Source: DATHTS01 sp041940425 (GTDB taxonomy: Bacteria > Acidobacteriota > Blastocatellia > Pyrinomonadales > Pyrinomonadaceae). Taken from it: a DNA stretch of 64,000 nt. The stretch spans positions 42,757 to 106,756 of the forward strand of contig JBGTSF010000005.1 in NCBI GenBank assembly GCA_041940425.1. Direction: 5' to 3'. How positions within the stretch are numbered: the first letter of the stretch is position 1; every line of letters starts with the position of its first letter. Made by a program: the position numbers and the translations under genes. This document shows, in pieces, positions 17,654 to 25,208 of this stretch. The notes beneath the pieces are model-generated. The model was not told where the DNA came from. It worked only from the letters and a program-made list of their open reading frames with translations, and did no database searches.

Positions 17654-17944
17654 TTAGCGAATGCGAACACGGCTCAAAACTCTCGTCTGCGTTCTGCCGT
17701 TCGGCAAATATCGAATTTGAATCGTTTCGCGGTAACGCTGTCTGCCGACGCGGACGATTCTCGTTCTGGTTACAACGCGGACTCCGCGGCGGTTGTAACG
17801 GCTTCTTTGGTCAATACGCCGGTTTTGACGCTGCTGTCCTTCCCAAAGTTGCGGCTGGCTTTCGGTTTTCGGCGCGGCGTTACCAAAGACCGCCGTAAAC
17901 ATCATCGTCGCCGTCAAAAGCGATAAAGTAATAAATTTTTTCAT
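17654..17944 (-). CDS. Small secreted arginine-rich protein (paralogue of 18146-18511)
   Basis: 96 residues with GGGAG upstream of the ATG. A signal peptide (MKKFITLSLLTATMMFTAVFGNAA) is followed by a very basic chain (about one residue in four is Arg) with no acidic patch. The C-terminus IRYLPNGRTQTRVLSRVRIR matches the neighbour's ITYLPNGRVIRRLVYRTRIR, so the two genes are paralogues. Export plus strong positive charge suggests binding to nucleic acid, lipopolysaccharide or polysaccharide outside the cytoplasm; that is inference. I recognise no named family. A strong terminator follows directly. Confidence 0.8.
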   Translation of the reverse strand: MKKFITLSLLTATMMFTAVFGNAAPKTESQPQLWEGQQRQNRRIDQRSRYNRRGVRVVTRTRIVRVGRQRYRETIQIRYLPNGRTQTRVLSRVRIR

Positions 17945-18145
17945 AGTTTTTCTCCCTTTAATATCAAAAAATTATTTCGCAAAATGAATAAGAAATTCGT
18001 TTTGCACGGATTATCTGACGCTTGCGTTTAGAAAGAAGTTGGCGCGGGTTTTGTATAGATGAGTAGAGTAATGTAAAGGAGTGTATAAGCTGTAAACTGG
18101 CAGGTTAAAAGCGAGAGGAGAGAGTAGATTCCCGCTGAATTGAAA

Positions 18146-18511
18146 TTATCTGATTCTCGTTCGGTAAACGAGCCTGCGGATAACGCGCCCGTTGGGAAGA
18201 TATGTAATGCGGTATGTGTAGCGGTAAAGTCTGTAACCGCGCCGCACATAATGCGAACGGTAGAAAGTTCGCGCCCGACGATTATATCGGCGGTTATATC
18301 GCCGGTTATTTCGCCGGTCGTAGCGGCGGTTGTATCGCCGGTTACCTCGCCGGTCGTAACGTCTCTGGTCGCGGCGTTGTTCATAGGTTCGCCCGCGTCT
18401 TTGCTGTAATTCGACCGAGAGATTCGAATCATCGGTCGTTTTAGCTTCCGCAAACGGCACGACGAAGATCATCGAAGCCATCAGAAACGTGAACATCAAA
18501 TATTTTTTCAT
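18146..18511 (-). CDS. Small secreted protein with RRYN/RRYD tetrapeptide repeats
   Basis: 121 residues from the ATG at 18509-18511, which has AAGGAGG at normal distance; a GTG 12 nt further up overlaps that ribosome site and is rejected. A signal peptide (MKKYLMFTFLMASMIFVVPF then AEA) precedes residues 50-81, an array of eight tetrapeptides of the form R-R-[Y/N/G]-[N/D]. At DNA level this is a 12-bp tandem repeat (about 18270-18365 on this strand). The C-terminal half is Tyr/Arg-rich and ends with the YLPNGR...R.RIR block shared with the paralogue at 17654-17944. The protein is extremely basic. Function unknown. Confidence 0.82.
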   Translation of the reverse strand: MKKYLMFTFLMASMIFVVPFAEAKTTDDSNLSVELQQRRGRTYEQRRDQRRYDRRGNRRYNRRYDRRNNRRYNRRYNRRARTFYRSHYVRRGYRLYRYTYRITYLPNGRVIRRLVYRTRIR

Positions 18512-18543
18512 ACTGAAAAACACCTCCTTGGTTTAAAGATTTA

Positions 18544-18587
18544 AAGGCTGGAATTCATTTGAAATTTCAAACTATGAATCCAGCCTT
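18544..18587. promoter_or_regulatory. Hairpin in the leader between the Arg-rich gene and dxr
   Basis: AAGGCTGGA-A-TTCAT (18544-18558) pairs with ATGAATCCAGCCTT (18574-18587) with one bulged base, loop about 15 nt. It lies about 33 bp upstream of the - strand gene start at 18511 and about 118 bp upstream of dxr. It has no T-run adequate for a terminator, so a leader structure or operator is possible. Confidence 0.4.
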
Positions 18588-18704
18588 GATAGTTTCGATA
18601 CGGCTAAAACGATTCGAGTTGGCATCTATTTTCCGAAACTTTTGAACGCCCGAACGATTTTATTACCTCTCTTTCTGTGATAATCTTTCTCTCGGCTTTT
18701 CATT

Positions 18705-19889
18705 ATGAAATCAATTTCGATACTCGGTTCGACCGGCTCGATCGGCTGTAACACATTAAAAGTCGTCGAACATCTCAAAGACGAATTCCGCGTCGTCGCG
18801 CTCGCCGCCGGGAGCAATACGGAAAAACTCGCAGAACAGATCGCGCGTTTTCAACCGGAACTCGTCGCGGTAAAAGATGATGATTGTGCGGAAGAACTGC
18901 TCCGAACAATTCAAAATTCAAAATTCAAAATTCAAAATTTACCAAAGATCGAAACGGGCGAAAAAGGCTTAGTCGCCGTTGCGACGCACGAAGAAGCGGA
19001 AACAATCGTTTCGGCGACGGTCGGCGCGGTCGGTCTCGTGCCGACGCTAAAAGCGATTGAAGCCGGAAAACGAATCGCGCTTGCCAATAAAGAAACGCTC
19101 GTCATCGCGGGCGAATTGATGACCGAAGCGGCAAGAAAAAATAATGTGGAAATTCTGCCCGTTGATTCCGAACATAACGCGCTTCATCAATGCCTGAAAG
19201 GTGAACAGAAAAGCGAAGTTAAAAGATTAATCCTGACCGCTTCGGGCGGACCTTTCCGCACAAAATCGAAAGCGGAGATCGAAAACGCGACGGTCGAACA
19301 GGCTTTGAATCATCCGAACTGGAAAATGGGCGACAAGATCACGATTGATTCGGCGACCTTGATGAATAAAGGTCTCGAAGTCATCGAAGCGCACTGGCTC
19401 TTTGATTTCGGCGCGGACGAAATCGCGGTCGTCGTGCACCCGCAGTCAATCGTTCATTCGATGATCGAAATGGTTGACGGCTCGATCATCGCGCAGTTGG
19501 GCGTAACCGATATGCGCCACGCGATCCAATACGCGCTCACATTTCCCGAACGAAAGAAAAACTGTCTCGAACCACTCGATTTTTCGCGGCTGTCCGAGCT
19601 TACTTTCGAAAATCCCGATCTCGAAAAATTCCCCTGTCTGGCTCTCGCTTTCGATGCATTAAAAATTGGCGGAACGATGCCCGCCGTTCTCAATGCGGCA
19701 AACGAGATCGCGGTGCAGGCGTTTTTGGACGGGAAAATCCGTTTGAACGTCGTGCCGAAAATCATCGAAGGTGTGATGAAAGAACACGAAGTTCGGAAAT
19801 CAGCCGATTTGGAAAGCATTTTAAAGGCGGATGAATTTGCGAGGAATCGCGCTATAATAAAACTTGAAAAATCAGCTTTGGCAGCGTGA
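18705..19889 (+). CDS. dxr: 1-deoxy-D-xylulose 5-phosphate reductoisomerase
   Basis: 394 residues. The enzyme converts DXP to MEP with NADPH, the second step of the MEP isoprenoid pathway. NADPH motif GSTGSIG is at residues 8-14; substrate and metal motifs LANKETLVIAGE, PVDSEHNALHQCL, TASGGPF, GDKITIDSATLMNKGLEVIEAH (in two pieces) and HPQSIVHSMIE are all intact. A Lys/Gln/Asn-rich stretch (IQNSKFKIQNSKFKIQN) at about residues 67-83 is encoded by four tandem copies of a 7-bp word and looks like a repeat insertion in the N-terminal Rossmann region. The catalytic core is unaffected. It is followed by Uma2, rseP and ispG on the same strand. Confidence 0.95.
   Translation: MKSISILGSTGSIGCNTLKVVEHLKDEFRVVALAAGSNTEKLAEQIARFQPELVAVKDDDCAEELLRTIQNSKFKIQNLPKIETGEKGLVAVATHEEAETIVSATVGAVGLVPTLKAIEAGKRIALANKETLVIAGELMTEAARKNNVEILPVDSEHNALHQCLKGEQKSEVKRLILTASGGPFRTKSKAEIENATVEQALNHPNWKMGDKITIDSATLMNKGLEVIEAHWLFDFGADEIAVVVHPQSIVHSMIEMVDGSIIAQLGVTDMRHAIQYALTFPERKKNCLEPLDFSRLSELTFENPDLEKFPCLALAFDALKIGGTMPAVLNAANEIAVQAFLDGKIRLNVVPKIIEGVMKEHEVRKSADLESILKADEFARNRAIIKLEKSALAA
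18908..18941 (+). repeat. Heptamer array AATTCAA x4 inside dxr
   Basis: Four perfect tandem AATTCAA words plus AATTTA lie inside the dxr coding sequence. They resemble the intergenic GTTCAAA array after holB. They encode an unusual Asn/Ser/Lys/Phe/Ile/Gln stretch and keep the frame open. Confidence 0.9.
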
Positions 19890-19901
19890 GGTTAAAGAGA
19901 T

Positions 19902-20540
19902 ATGCAGATAGTTTCCGAACCCGTAAAACAAAATCAAATTCTCGTCGAAACGACCGTCCGAAAAATCGAAGGCGGCGAACCTGTGCCTTTTCGGTGGACG
20001 AAAACGGAATATCACCAGATGGCTGAACTCGGAATGTTTGAAGGCAAACGCACCGAATTTTTAGACGGAGAAATTATCGAAATGCCTACCATGAAAAGCC
20101 CCCATGCAACCGCTCTTGAATTAACTTACAATGTCATTCGAGATTTGTTTTCAAAAGATTTCGCCGTAAGAAATCAGTCGCCGATTGATTTCGGTGAAAA
20201 TTTTGAAGCCGTTCCCGACATTGCCGTTATCAGAGGCACGGCACGAGATTTTAAGGACAGCCATCCGACCTCGGCAGATTTGGTGATTGAAATTTCCGAT
20301 ACGACTTTGAGCTATGACCGCAATCGAAAGGCGAGTCTTTATGCCGGATTCGGAATCGAAGATTATTGGGTTTTGAACTTAAAAAATCGAACGCTCGAAG
20401 TTTATCGTCATCCGATTGAAGACGAAAACGCTTTTTACGGTTTTAATTTTGCCGAAAAAACTACGCTTGACCAAACGCAGGAAATTTCGCCGCTTTCAAA
20501 ACCCGATAAAAAAATCAAAATCGCCGACATTTTGCCATAA
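19902..20540 (+). CDS. Uma2 family (DUF820) putative endonuclease
   Basis: 212 residues, starting 12 nt after dxr. Uma2 proteins have a PD-(D/E)XK restriction-like fold. Visible features are RRTEFLDGEIIEMP-like opening (KRTEFLDGEIIEMPTMKSPH), the metal site PDIAVIRG around residue 107 and LVIEISDTTLSYDRNRKA around residue 128, then YWVLNLKNRTLEVYR. The family is very abundant in Cyanobacteria, Chloroflexi and Acidobacteriota and its biological role is not settled. This is the most divergent of three copies in the window (others at 29898 and 53936). Confidence 0.9.
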   Translation: MQIVSEPVKQNQILVETTVRKIEGGEPVPFRWTKTEYHQMAELGMFEGKRTEFLDGEIIEMPTMKSPHATALELTYNVIRDLFSKDFAVRNQSPIDFGENFEAVPDIAVIRGTARDFKDSHPTSADLVIEISDTTLSYDRNRKASLYAGFGIEDYWVLNLKNRTLEVYRHPIEDENAFYGFNFAEKTTLDQTQEISPLSKPDKKIKIADILP

Positions 20541-20729
20541 AGACAGTAAATTCAGTGATGAAAATAACGAGGAAAAAATTTCCCGCTTTATGAAAACCGG
20601 AACTTCCCGGCGAAGTTTAGGAATTATTTTGTTTGACTCTATTTAACACCGGATTTACACTTTAGATTGCAACTCGGCTTTGGAGTTTTGTTTCTAAAGA
20701 CACAGTTTTTTTAAAAGGTAGAAATAATA

Positions 20730-22097
20730 ATGCCCGATATTTTATTAGTAATTTTAGCCGTCATATTCGTTCTCGGCGTAGCGATCAACATTCACGAATT
20801 TGGTCATTTTATCGTCGCCAAACTCTTGGGAATGCGCGTCGAAGCTTACTCGTTTTTCGGTCTCGGTCCGCGAATCTGGGGATTTAAGGTCGGTCATACT
20901 GATTACCGCATCTCGGCGATTCCTTTGGGAGCGTATGTCAAACTCTACGGCGACGAAGCGACCGCTCCGCTCGAAGGCGGCGATTCCGAAGGCGAAAAGG
21001 TTCCCGAATCCGAGCTTTACGAACTGCGTCCGCGCTGGCAAAAATTTCTTGTAATGATCGGCGGACCGTTTATGAATATTCTGCTCGCGCTGGCGATCCC
21101 GTTCACTTTGATAATGATGAACGGAATGCCTTCGAATCCCGCGCCGATTGTCGGCATTGTCAAAACGGGCGGTGCGGCGGAACAAGCCGGGATCAAAGCC
21201 GGCGACCGCATCGTTTCATTTGACGGCGTGGAAAATCCGACGTGGGACCGCATCAGAAACGATTCGGCGGTTTCGCCCGAACAGGAAGTTCCGGTAACGG
21301 TCGAGCGCGGCGGACAGAAAATTCCTCTGACGCTCAAACCGTCGAAGATCGAGCAAAACGGCAATGTCATCGGTTCGCCCGATTTCGAGCCGGATATGGG
21401 AACGGAAACCGTTGTCATTGATAAAGTAGTTGACGGAATGCCCGCCGCGTCTTCCGGTCTGCAAAAAGGCGATTGGATCACGGCGGTCAACGGCAAACAG
21501 GTTCGCAATCGTCAGGAAGTCAAAAGCGTTATCACCGAAGCGAAAGACCAGCCGATTACGCTGACTGTCAATAGAAATAATCAGCGTCAGGAAATTACGA
21601 CGAATGCCAAACAAAACGACAGCGGCGAATGGCTGATCGGCATCAGTTTCGGCAACACGCTCGACAGTGCAAGAGAACCGGCGACCATCGGACAAGCGGC
21701 AAGTTTCGCTGTTAATTCGAATCTGGAAATCATCCGCCTGACCGGAAAAGTTTTCGGTCAGATGTTCGCCGGAGAGCGTTCGGTCAAAGATGCCGGAGTC
21801 GCCGGTCCGGTCGGCATCGTCCAGATCATCGCCACGATGGTCAAAGAAGCCGGTTTTGCCGGACTTTTCCCGATTCTCGCTGTTATCAGCTTGAATCTCG
21901 GCATCTTTAATCTGCTGCCGATTCCTTTGCTCGACGGCGGGCAGATCGCCTTTTTAGCGATTGACGGATTTCTCGCTCTGTTCGGTTTACAGCTTTCGAT
22001 GGCGGTCAAGGAAAAAATACAGATCGCCGGTCTTGCAATTATCTTGCTCTTGATGGTGCTGGTGATGTATCTGGATATTTCAAGGCTCATCGGGTAA
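20730..22097 (+). CDS. rseP: RIP metalloprotease RseP (site-2 protease)
   Basis: 455 residues. The zinc motif HEFGH is at residues 22-26 in the first membrane helix, and the second ligand motif LDGG is at about 401-404 (IPLLDGGQIAF). Two PDZ domains lie between them (AGIKAGDRIVSFDGV; SGLQKGDWITAVNGK), the RseP rather than SpoIVFB layout. It cleaves transmembrane segments of anti-sigma factors or signal peptides in the inner membrane. It sits between dxr and ispG as in many bacteria. The Shine-Dalgarno sequence (AAAAGG) is weak. A near-perfect terminator follows at 22106-22140. Confidence 0.95.
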   Translation: MPDILLVILAVIFVLGVAINIHEFGHFIVAKLLGMRVEAYSFFGLGPRIWGFKVGHTDYRISAIPLGAYVKLYGDEATAPLEGGDSEGEKVPESELYELRPRWQKFLVMIGGPFMNILLALAIPFTLIMMNGMPSNPAPIVGIVKTGGAAEQAGIKAGDRIVSFDGVENPTWDRIRNDSAVSPEQEVPVTVERGGQKIPLTLKPSKIEQNGNVIGSPDFEPDMGTETVVIDKVVDGMPAASSGLQKGDWITAVNGKQVRNRQEVKSVITEAKDQPITLTVNRNNQRQEITTNAKQNDSGEWLIGISFGNTLDSAREPATIGQAASFAVNSNLEIIRLTGKVFGQMFAGERSVKDAGVAGPVGIVQIIATMVKEAGFAGLFPILAVISLNLGIFNLLPIPLLDGGQIAFLAIDGFLALFGLQLSMAVKEKIQIAGLAIILLLMVLVMYLDISRLIG

Positions 22098-22105
22098 AAT
22101 CAAAA

Positions 22106-22140
22106 ATTAAAAAAGAGTCTGAATCAGACTCTTTTTTAAT
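22106..22140. terminator. Intrinsic terminator after rseP
   Basis: Two 17-bp perfectly complementary arms (22106-22122, 22124-22140) with a 1-nt loop contain AAAAAAGAGTCTGA and TCAGACTCTTTTTT. The T-run directly follows the GC-containing stem, so it can terminate in both directions. Confidence 0.9.
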
Positions 22141-22142
22141 TT

Positions 22143-22232
22143 GGTTTTTGGCTTTTGGTTTTTGGTCTTTGGAAGGCATTTTATAACGGTGTCAATTTTC
22201 TTCCAAAAACCAAAGACCAAAAACCAAAGACC
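22143..22232. repeat. Inverted repeat of GGTTTTTGG / GGTCTTTGG words
   Basis: The left side iterates GGTTTTTGG, CTTTTGG, TTTTTGG and TCTTTGG; the right side is CTTCCAAAAACC, AAAGACC, AAAAACC, AAAGACC. Arms of about 33 bp (22143-22175, 22200-22232) pair imperfectly around a 24-nt spacer. It ends 14 bp upstream of the ispG start. Confidence 0.85.
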
Positions 22233-22246
22233 GAACGAAGTTCACT

Positions 22247-23356
22247 ATGCGAAGAAAAACCAAACCAGTGATGGTTCGTAACGTGCAGATCGGCGGCGAC
22301 GCGCCGGTTGCGGTGCAGTCAATGACGAAAACCGATACGACCGATGTTGCCGGGACGATCAGGCAAATCGAGGAAATGACCGAAGCCGGATGCGAGATCA
22401 TCCGCATCGCCGTGCCGGACGACGACGCGGCGGAAGCGTTAAAAGAAATCCGCAAACGCACCGAAATGCCGCTTGTCGCCGATATTCATTTTCACTACAA
22501 ACTGGCTTTAAAAGCACTCGACGCGGGCATTGATAAGTTGCGGATCAATCCCGGAAATATCGGCTCGATTGACCGCGTGCGCGAAGTCGTCCGCGCGACC
22601 GAAGCGCGAAAAATTCCGATCCGCATCGGTGTCAACGGCGGCTCGCTCGAAAAAGACCTTTTGCAAAAATACGGCTCGGCAACGCCCGAAGCGATGGTCG
22701 AATCGGGTATGCGCCACGTTCGGATTTTGGAAGATTTGGGATTTTCCGACATCATTATTTCCTTAAAAGCGTCCGACGTAAATCGAATGGTCGCGGCGTA
22801 TCGCCTGATGGCGGAAAAGGTGAATTATCCTCTGCATCTCGGCGTAACCGAAGCCGGAACGCCGTTTGGCGGCACGATCAAATCGGCGATGGGCTTGGGC
22901 ATTCTGCTTCACGAAGGTATCGGCGATACGATCCGCGTTTCTCTGGCAGCAGAACCGCACGAAGAAGTGCGCGTCGCGTGGGAAATTTTAAAAAGTTTGG
23001 AACTTCGGAAACGCGGCGTAACGGTCGTTGCCTGTCCGACGTGCGGACGGCTTGATGTAGATAATTTCGTCGAGATCGTTACGGAAGTCGAACGCCGTCT
23101 GGCGCACGTTGAAGAACCTTTGCATTTATCAATAATGGGCTGTGCCGTCAACGGTCCGGGCGAGGCGCACGATTCGCAATTGGGCATCACATTCGGTCGG
23201 CAGGTCGGAATGATCTTTAAAGACGGCGTGCCGATGCGGAAAGTCGCCGGCGTGGATATTGTCGAAGAATTCGTCAAAGAAGTCGAAATTTTGCGAAGAG
23301 AAGGCAAAGACGCGAAATCTTTGAAAGATGATACAAAACTCGTGCAGATAACTTAA
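22247..23356 (+). CDS. ispG: 4-hydroxy-3-methylbut-2-en-1-yl diphosphate synthase
   Basis: 369 residues, the compact bacterial type. IspG reduces MEcPP to HMBPP, the penultimate MEP pathway step, using a [4Fe-4S] cluster. Cluster cysteines are C263 and C266 (ACPTCGR) and C299 (GCAVNGPGEA); the TIM-barrel part carries VAVQSMTKTDT, ADIHFHYKLAL and RINPGNIG. With dxr 2.4 kb upstream this gives two MEP-pathway steps in the same cluster. No clear Shine-Dalgarno sequence is seen because a repeat occupies the upstream gap. Confidence 0.95.
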   Translation: MRRKTKPVMVRNVQIGGDAPVAVQSMTKTDTTDVAGTIRQIEEMTEAGCEIIRIAVPDDDAAEALKEIRKRTEMPLVADIHFHYKLALKALDAGIDKLRINPGNIGSIDRVREVVRATEARKIPIRIGVNGGSLEKDLLQKYGSATPEAMVESGMRHVRILEDLGFSDIIISLKASDVNRMVAAYRLMAEKVNYPLHLGVTEAGTPFGGTIKSAMGLGILLHEGIGDTIRVSLAAEPHEEVRVAWEILKSLELRKRGVTVVACPTCGRLDVDNFVEIVTEVERRLAHVEEPLHLSIMGCAVNGPGEAHDSQLGITFGRQVGMIFKDGVPMRKVAGVDIVEEFVKEVEILRREGKDAKSLKDDTKLVQIT

Positions 23357-23375
23357 AGTAAAAAGCGGAAGAAAG

Positions 23376-23463
23376 ATAGCCGCAAAAAGGCGCAAAAAAA
23401 CACAAAAAGAAATATTTATCTTAAATCTCTTTTTTTGTATATTTTGTGCTTTTTTGCGGCTAT
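23376..23463. repeat. Inverted repeat, AGCCGCAAAAA family copy 2
   Basis: ATAGCCGCAAAAAGGCGC begins the left arm and GTGCTTTTTTGCGGCTAT ends the right arm, with CACAAAAAG and CTTTTTTTG in between. It is homologous to 17473-17553. It follows the ispG stop by 20 bp and may act as an intergenic hairpin. Confidence 0.85.
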
Positions 23464-23549
23464 ATCTATTTATATAACTTCGGCGGCAAAGTTTCCCTTG
23501 AATTTCGGCATCATAGCAATTAGTCTTAAATCACGTAGGGAGAAAAATA

Positions 23550-24152
23550 ATGAAAACGCTTTTTATACCGGCATTTATAATTTTACTCGGTTTTACATTC
23601 GCTTTCGGGCAGAACGAGCAGGCTCCGATTTTGGAAAAGGAATTCGAATATAAAAACTGGACGTATAAATCGGTGCGCGACGATTCTTCGATAAATCTGC
23701 GCGAATTCGTAAAGGGCAAAAAACTCGTTCTGGTCGTCTATTTCGCGCCGTGGTGTCCGAACTGGAAACACGAAGCGCCGTTTGCCCAGAAACTTTATGA
23801 TAAATATAAAGGTCAGGGTTTCGACGTGATCGGTGTCAGCGAATACGATACGGTCGAAGCGACGAAAACCGATCTGGAAAAGAAAGGCATCACGTTCCCG
23901 GTCGTCTTCGAATCCGACACGCGCGAAGCGAAACAAAATACTCCGCATTACGAATACCGCAAAGCGGCGGGCGACACGCGCAACTGGGGTTCGCCATGGA
24001 ATCTTTTTATCATTCCCGACAAAATGAAAAAAGACGGCGACGTTATTTTGAAAAAAGCCTATGTCGTCAACGGCGAATTGATCGAAACGGAAGCCGAAAA
24101 ATTCGTCCGCGAACGGCTCGGATTAAAACCGGAAGAAACGGCGCAGAAATAA
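23550..24152 (+). CDS. Secreted redoxin/TlpA-like thioredoxin-fold protein with one Cys
   Basis: 200 residues; GGGAG precedes the ATG. A signal peptide (MKTLFIPAFIILLGFTFAFG) leads to an AhpC/TSA-Redoxin domain: KLVLVVYFAPWCPNWKHEAP at about residues 69-88, then GFDVIGVSEYD and FPVVFESD. The usual CxxC is replaced by C-P-N-W, so the resolving cysteine is missing and a dithiol mechanism in this motif is not possible. It may act as a peroxiredoxin-like single-Cys enzyme or have lost redox function. A SPWNLFII segment occupies the cis-Pro region (W-G-S-P). The location is probably the periplasm. A strong terminator follows. Confidence 0.82.
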   Translation: MKTLFIPAFIILLGFTFAFGQNEQAPILEKEFEYKNWTYKSVRDDSSINLREFVKGKKLVLVVYFAPWCPNWKHEAPFAQKLYDKYKGQGFDVIGVSEYDTVEATKTDLEKKGITFPVVFESDTREAKQNTPHYEYRKAAGDTRNWGSPWNLFIIPDKMKKDGDVILKKAYVVNGELIETEAEKFVRERLGLKPEETAQK

Positions 24153-24177
24153 ATCAACGATTTTTCAGGTTATTTTG

Positions 24178-24203
24178 AGCGAAGCCGGCGGCTTCGCTTT
24201 TTT
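24178..24203 (+). terminator. Intrinsic terminator after the redoxin gene
   Basis: A 9-bp stem AGCGAAGCC / GGCTTCGCT with a 3-nt loop is followed by TTTTTT (24198-24203) and more AT. It starts 25 bp after the stop codon of the redoxin gene. Confidence 0.92.
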
Positions 24204-24235
24204 ATTTTACGGAAAAGTGTCGTAAAATTTTTATT

Positions 24236-24407
24236 AATTTATAGAAGTTACGCAGTTGAAAATTAAATTAAAAAAATAAAAGAAATTAACTTCGGAATAG
24301 GTGAAAAGTGATAGGTGAAAGGTGAAAAGTAAAAATGCAATATCACCTATCACCTATCACTTTTCACCTATTCCGAATTTTTCCCAACTGCGTAACTTCT
24401 AAATTTA
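24236..24407. mobile_element. MITE-like element with 17-bp TIRs and 6-bp target duplication
   Basis: Perfect terminal inverted repeats TAGAAGTTACGCAGTTG (24242-24258) and its complement (24385-24401) bound a 160-bp AT-rich element. Directly outside both ends stands AATTTA (24236-24241 and 24402-24407), a likely target site duplication. Inside is a second hairpin, 24291-24377, starting TTCGGAATAGGTGAAAAG and built of GATAGGTGAAA-type words. No coding capacity is present. The element ends 5 bp before the ZIP transporter start codon and so supplies that gene's upstream region. Confidence 0.75.
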
Positions 24408-24411
24408 TTTA

Positions 24412-25203
24412 ATGCCTTTCACTTCGAGTATTTTCATAAACGCTCTGCTCGCCGTCACCATCGCCGGTTTCGGCGCGACCACGCTCGGCGCGATTCCCGC
24501 GCTTTTTCTGCGGAAATTAAACGAAAAATTAAACAACAATCTTCTGAGTTTCGCCGCCGGAGTGATGCTCGCGGCAACCGTTTTTTCGCTTCTTTTGCCG
24601 TCCATCGAGACTTCGCAGGCGCAGGGCGCGTCAAATATGAGCGCGGTTTCGCAGACGATTCTCTGGCTGTTTATTGGTGGATTTACTTTGTGGATAATTA
24701 ACGAACTCGTGCCGCACGAGCATTTCGGAAAAGGACACGAAGGCGTTGACACACGCAATCTGCGGAAAATCTGGCTGTTCGTCATTGCGATTGCGATTCA
24801 TAATTTTCCCGAAGGTCTTTCGGTCGGCGTGGCGAATTCGACGGGCGAGATGGGAACGGGTTTGGGCGCGACGCTCGGCATCGGAATGCAGAATATTCCC
24901 GAAGGTTTGTCGGTCGCCGTCGCGCTTCATTCGCAGGGCTATTCGAAAAAATACGCTTTCGCCGTTTCCGCTCTGACGGGTTTGATCGAGATTTTCGGCG
25001 GCGCGTTCGGCGCGTCGGTCGTTTTGATTTCCACACAGATTCTGCCGTGGGCGTTGGCGTTCGCGGCGGGCGCGATGCTCTTTATCGTTTCGGACGAGAT
25101 CATTCCCGAAACGCATCGTCCCGGTTTTGAAAATGGCGCCACCGTTTCGCTGTTTATCGGTTTCGGTCTGATGATGTTTCTCGATACGGTTTTCGCACAA
25201 TAA
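24412..25203 (+). CDS. ZIP family divalent metal transporter
   Basis: 263 residues, seven to eight membrane segments, inner membrane. The conserved metal-site helices are seen as HNFPEGLSVGVAN (TM4, about residue 127) and NIPEGLSVAVALH (TM5, about residue 164). The His-containing loop between TM3 and TM4 (PHEHFGKGHEG, about 101-111) is also typical of ZIPs that carry zinc, iron or manganese. Length and motifs match the bacterial ZupT/GufA-like branch. The start codon lies 5 bp after the MITE-like element and lacks a Shine-Dalgarno sequence. Confidence 0.92.
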   Translation: MPFTSSIFINALLAVTIAGFGATTLGAIPALFLRKLNEKLNNNLLSFAAGVMLAATVFSLLLPSIETSQAQGASNMSAVSQTILWLFIGGFTLWIINELVPHEHFGKGHEGVDTRNLRKIWLFVIAIAIHNFPEGLSVGVANSTGEMGTGLGATLGIGMQNIPEGLSVAVALHSQGYSKKYAFAVSALTGLIEIFGGAFGASVVLISTQILPWALAFAAGAMLFIVSDEIIPETHRPGFENGATVSLFIGFGLMMFLDTVFAQ

Positions 25204-25208
25204 AAGTT

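Noticed and set aside
24242..24401. CRISPR-like repeats
   Set aside because: The repeats are inverted, not regularly spaced direct repeats with unique spacers.
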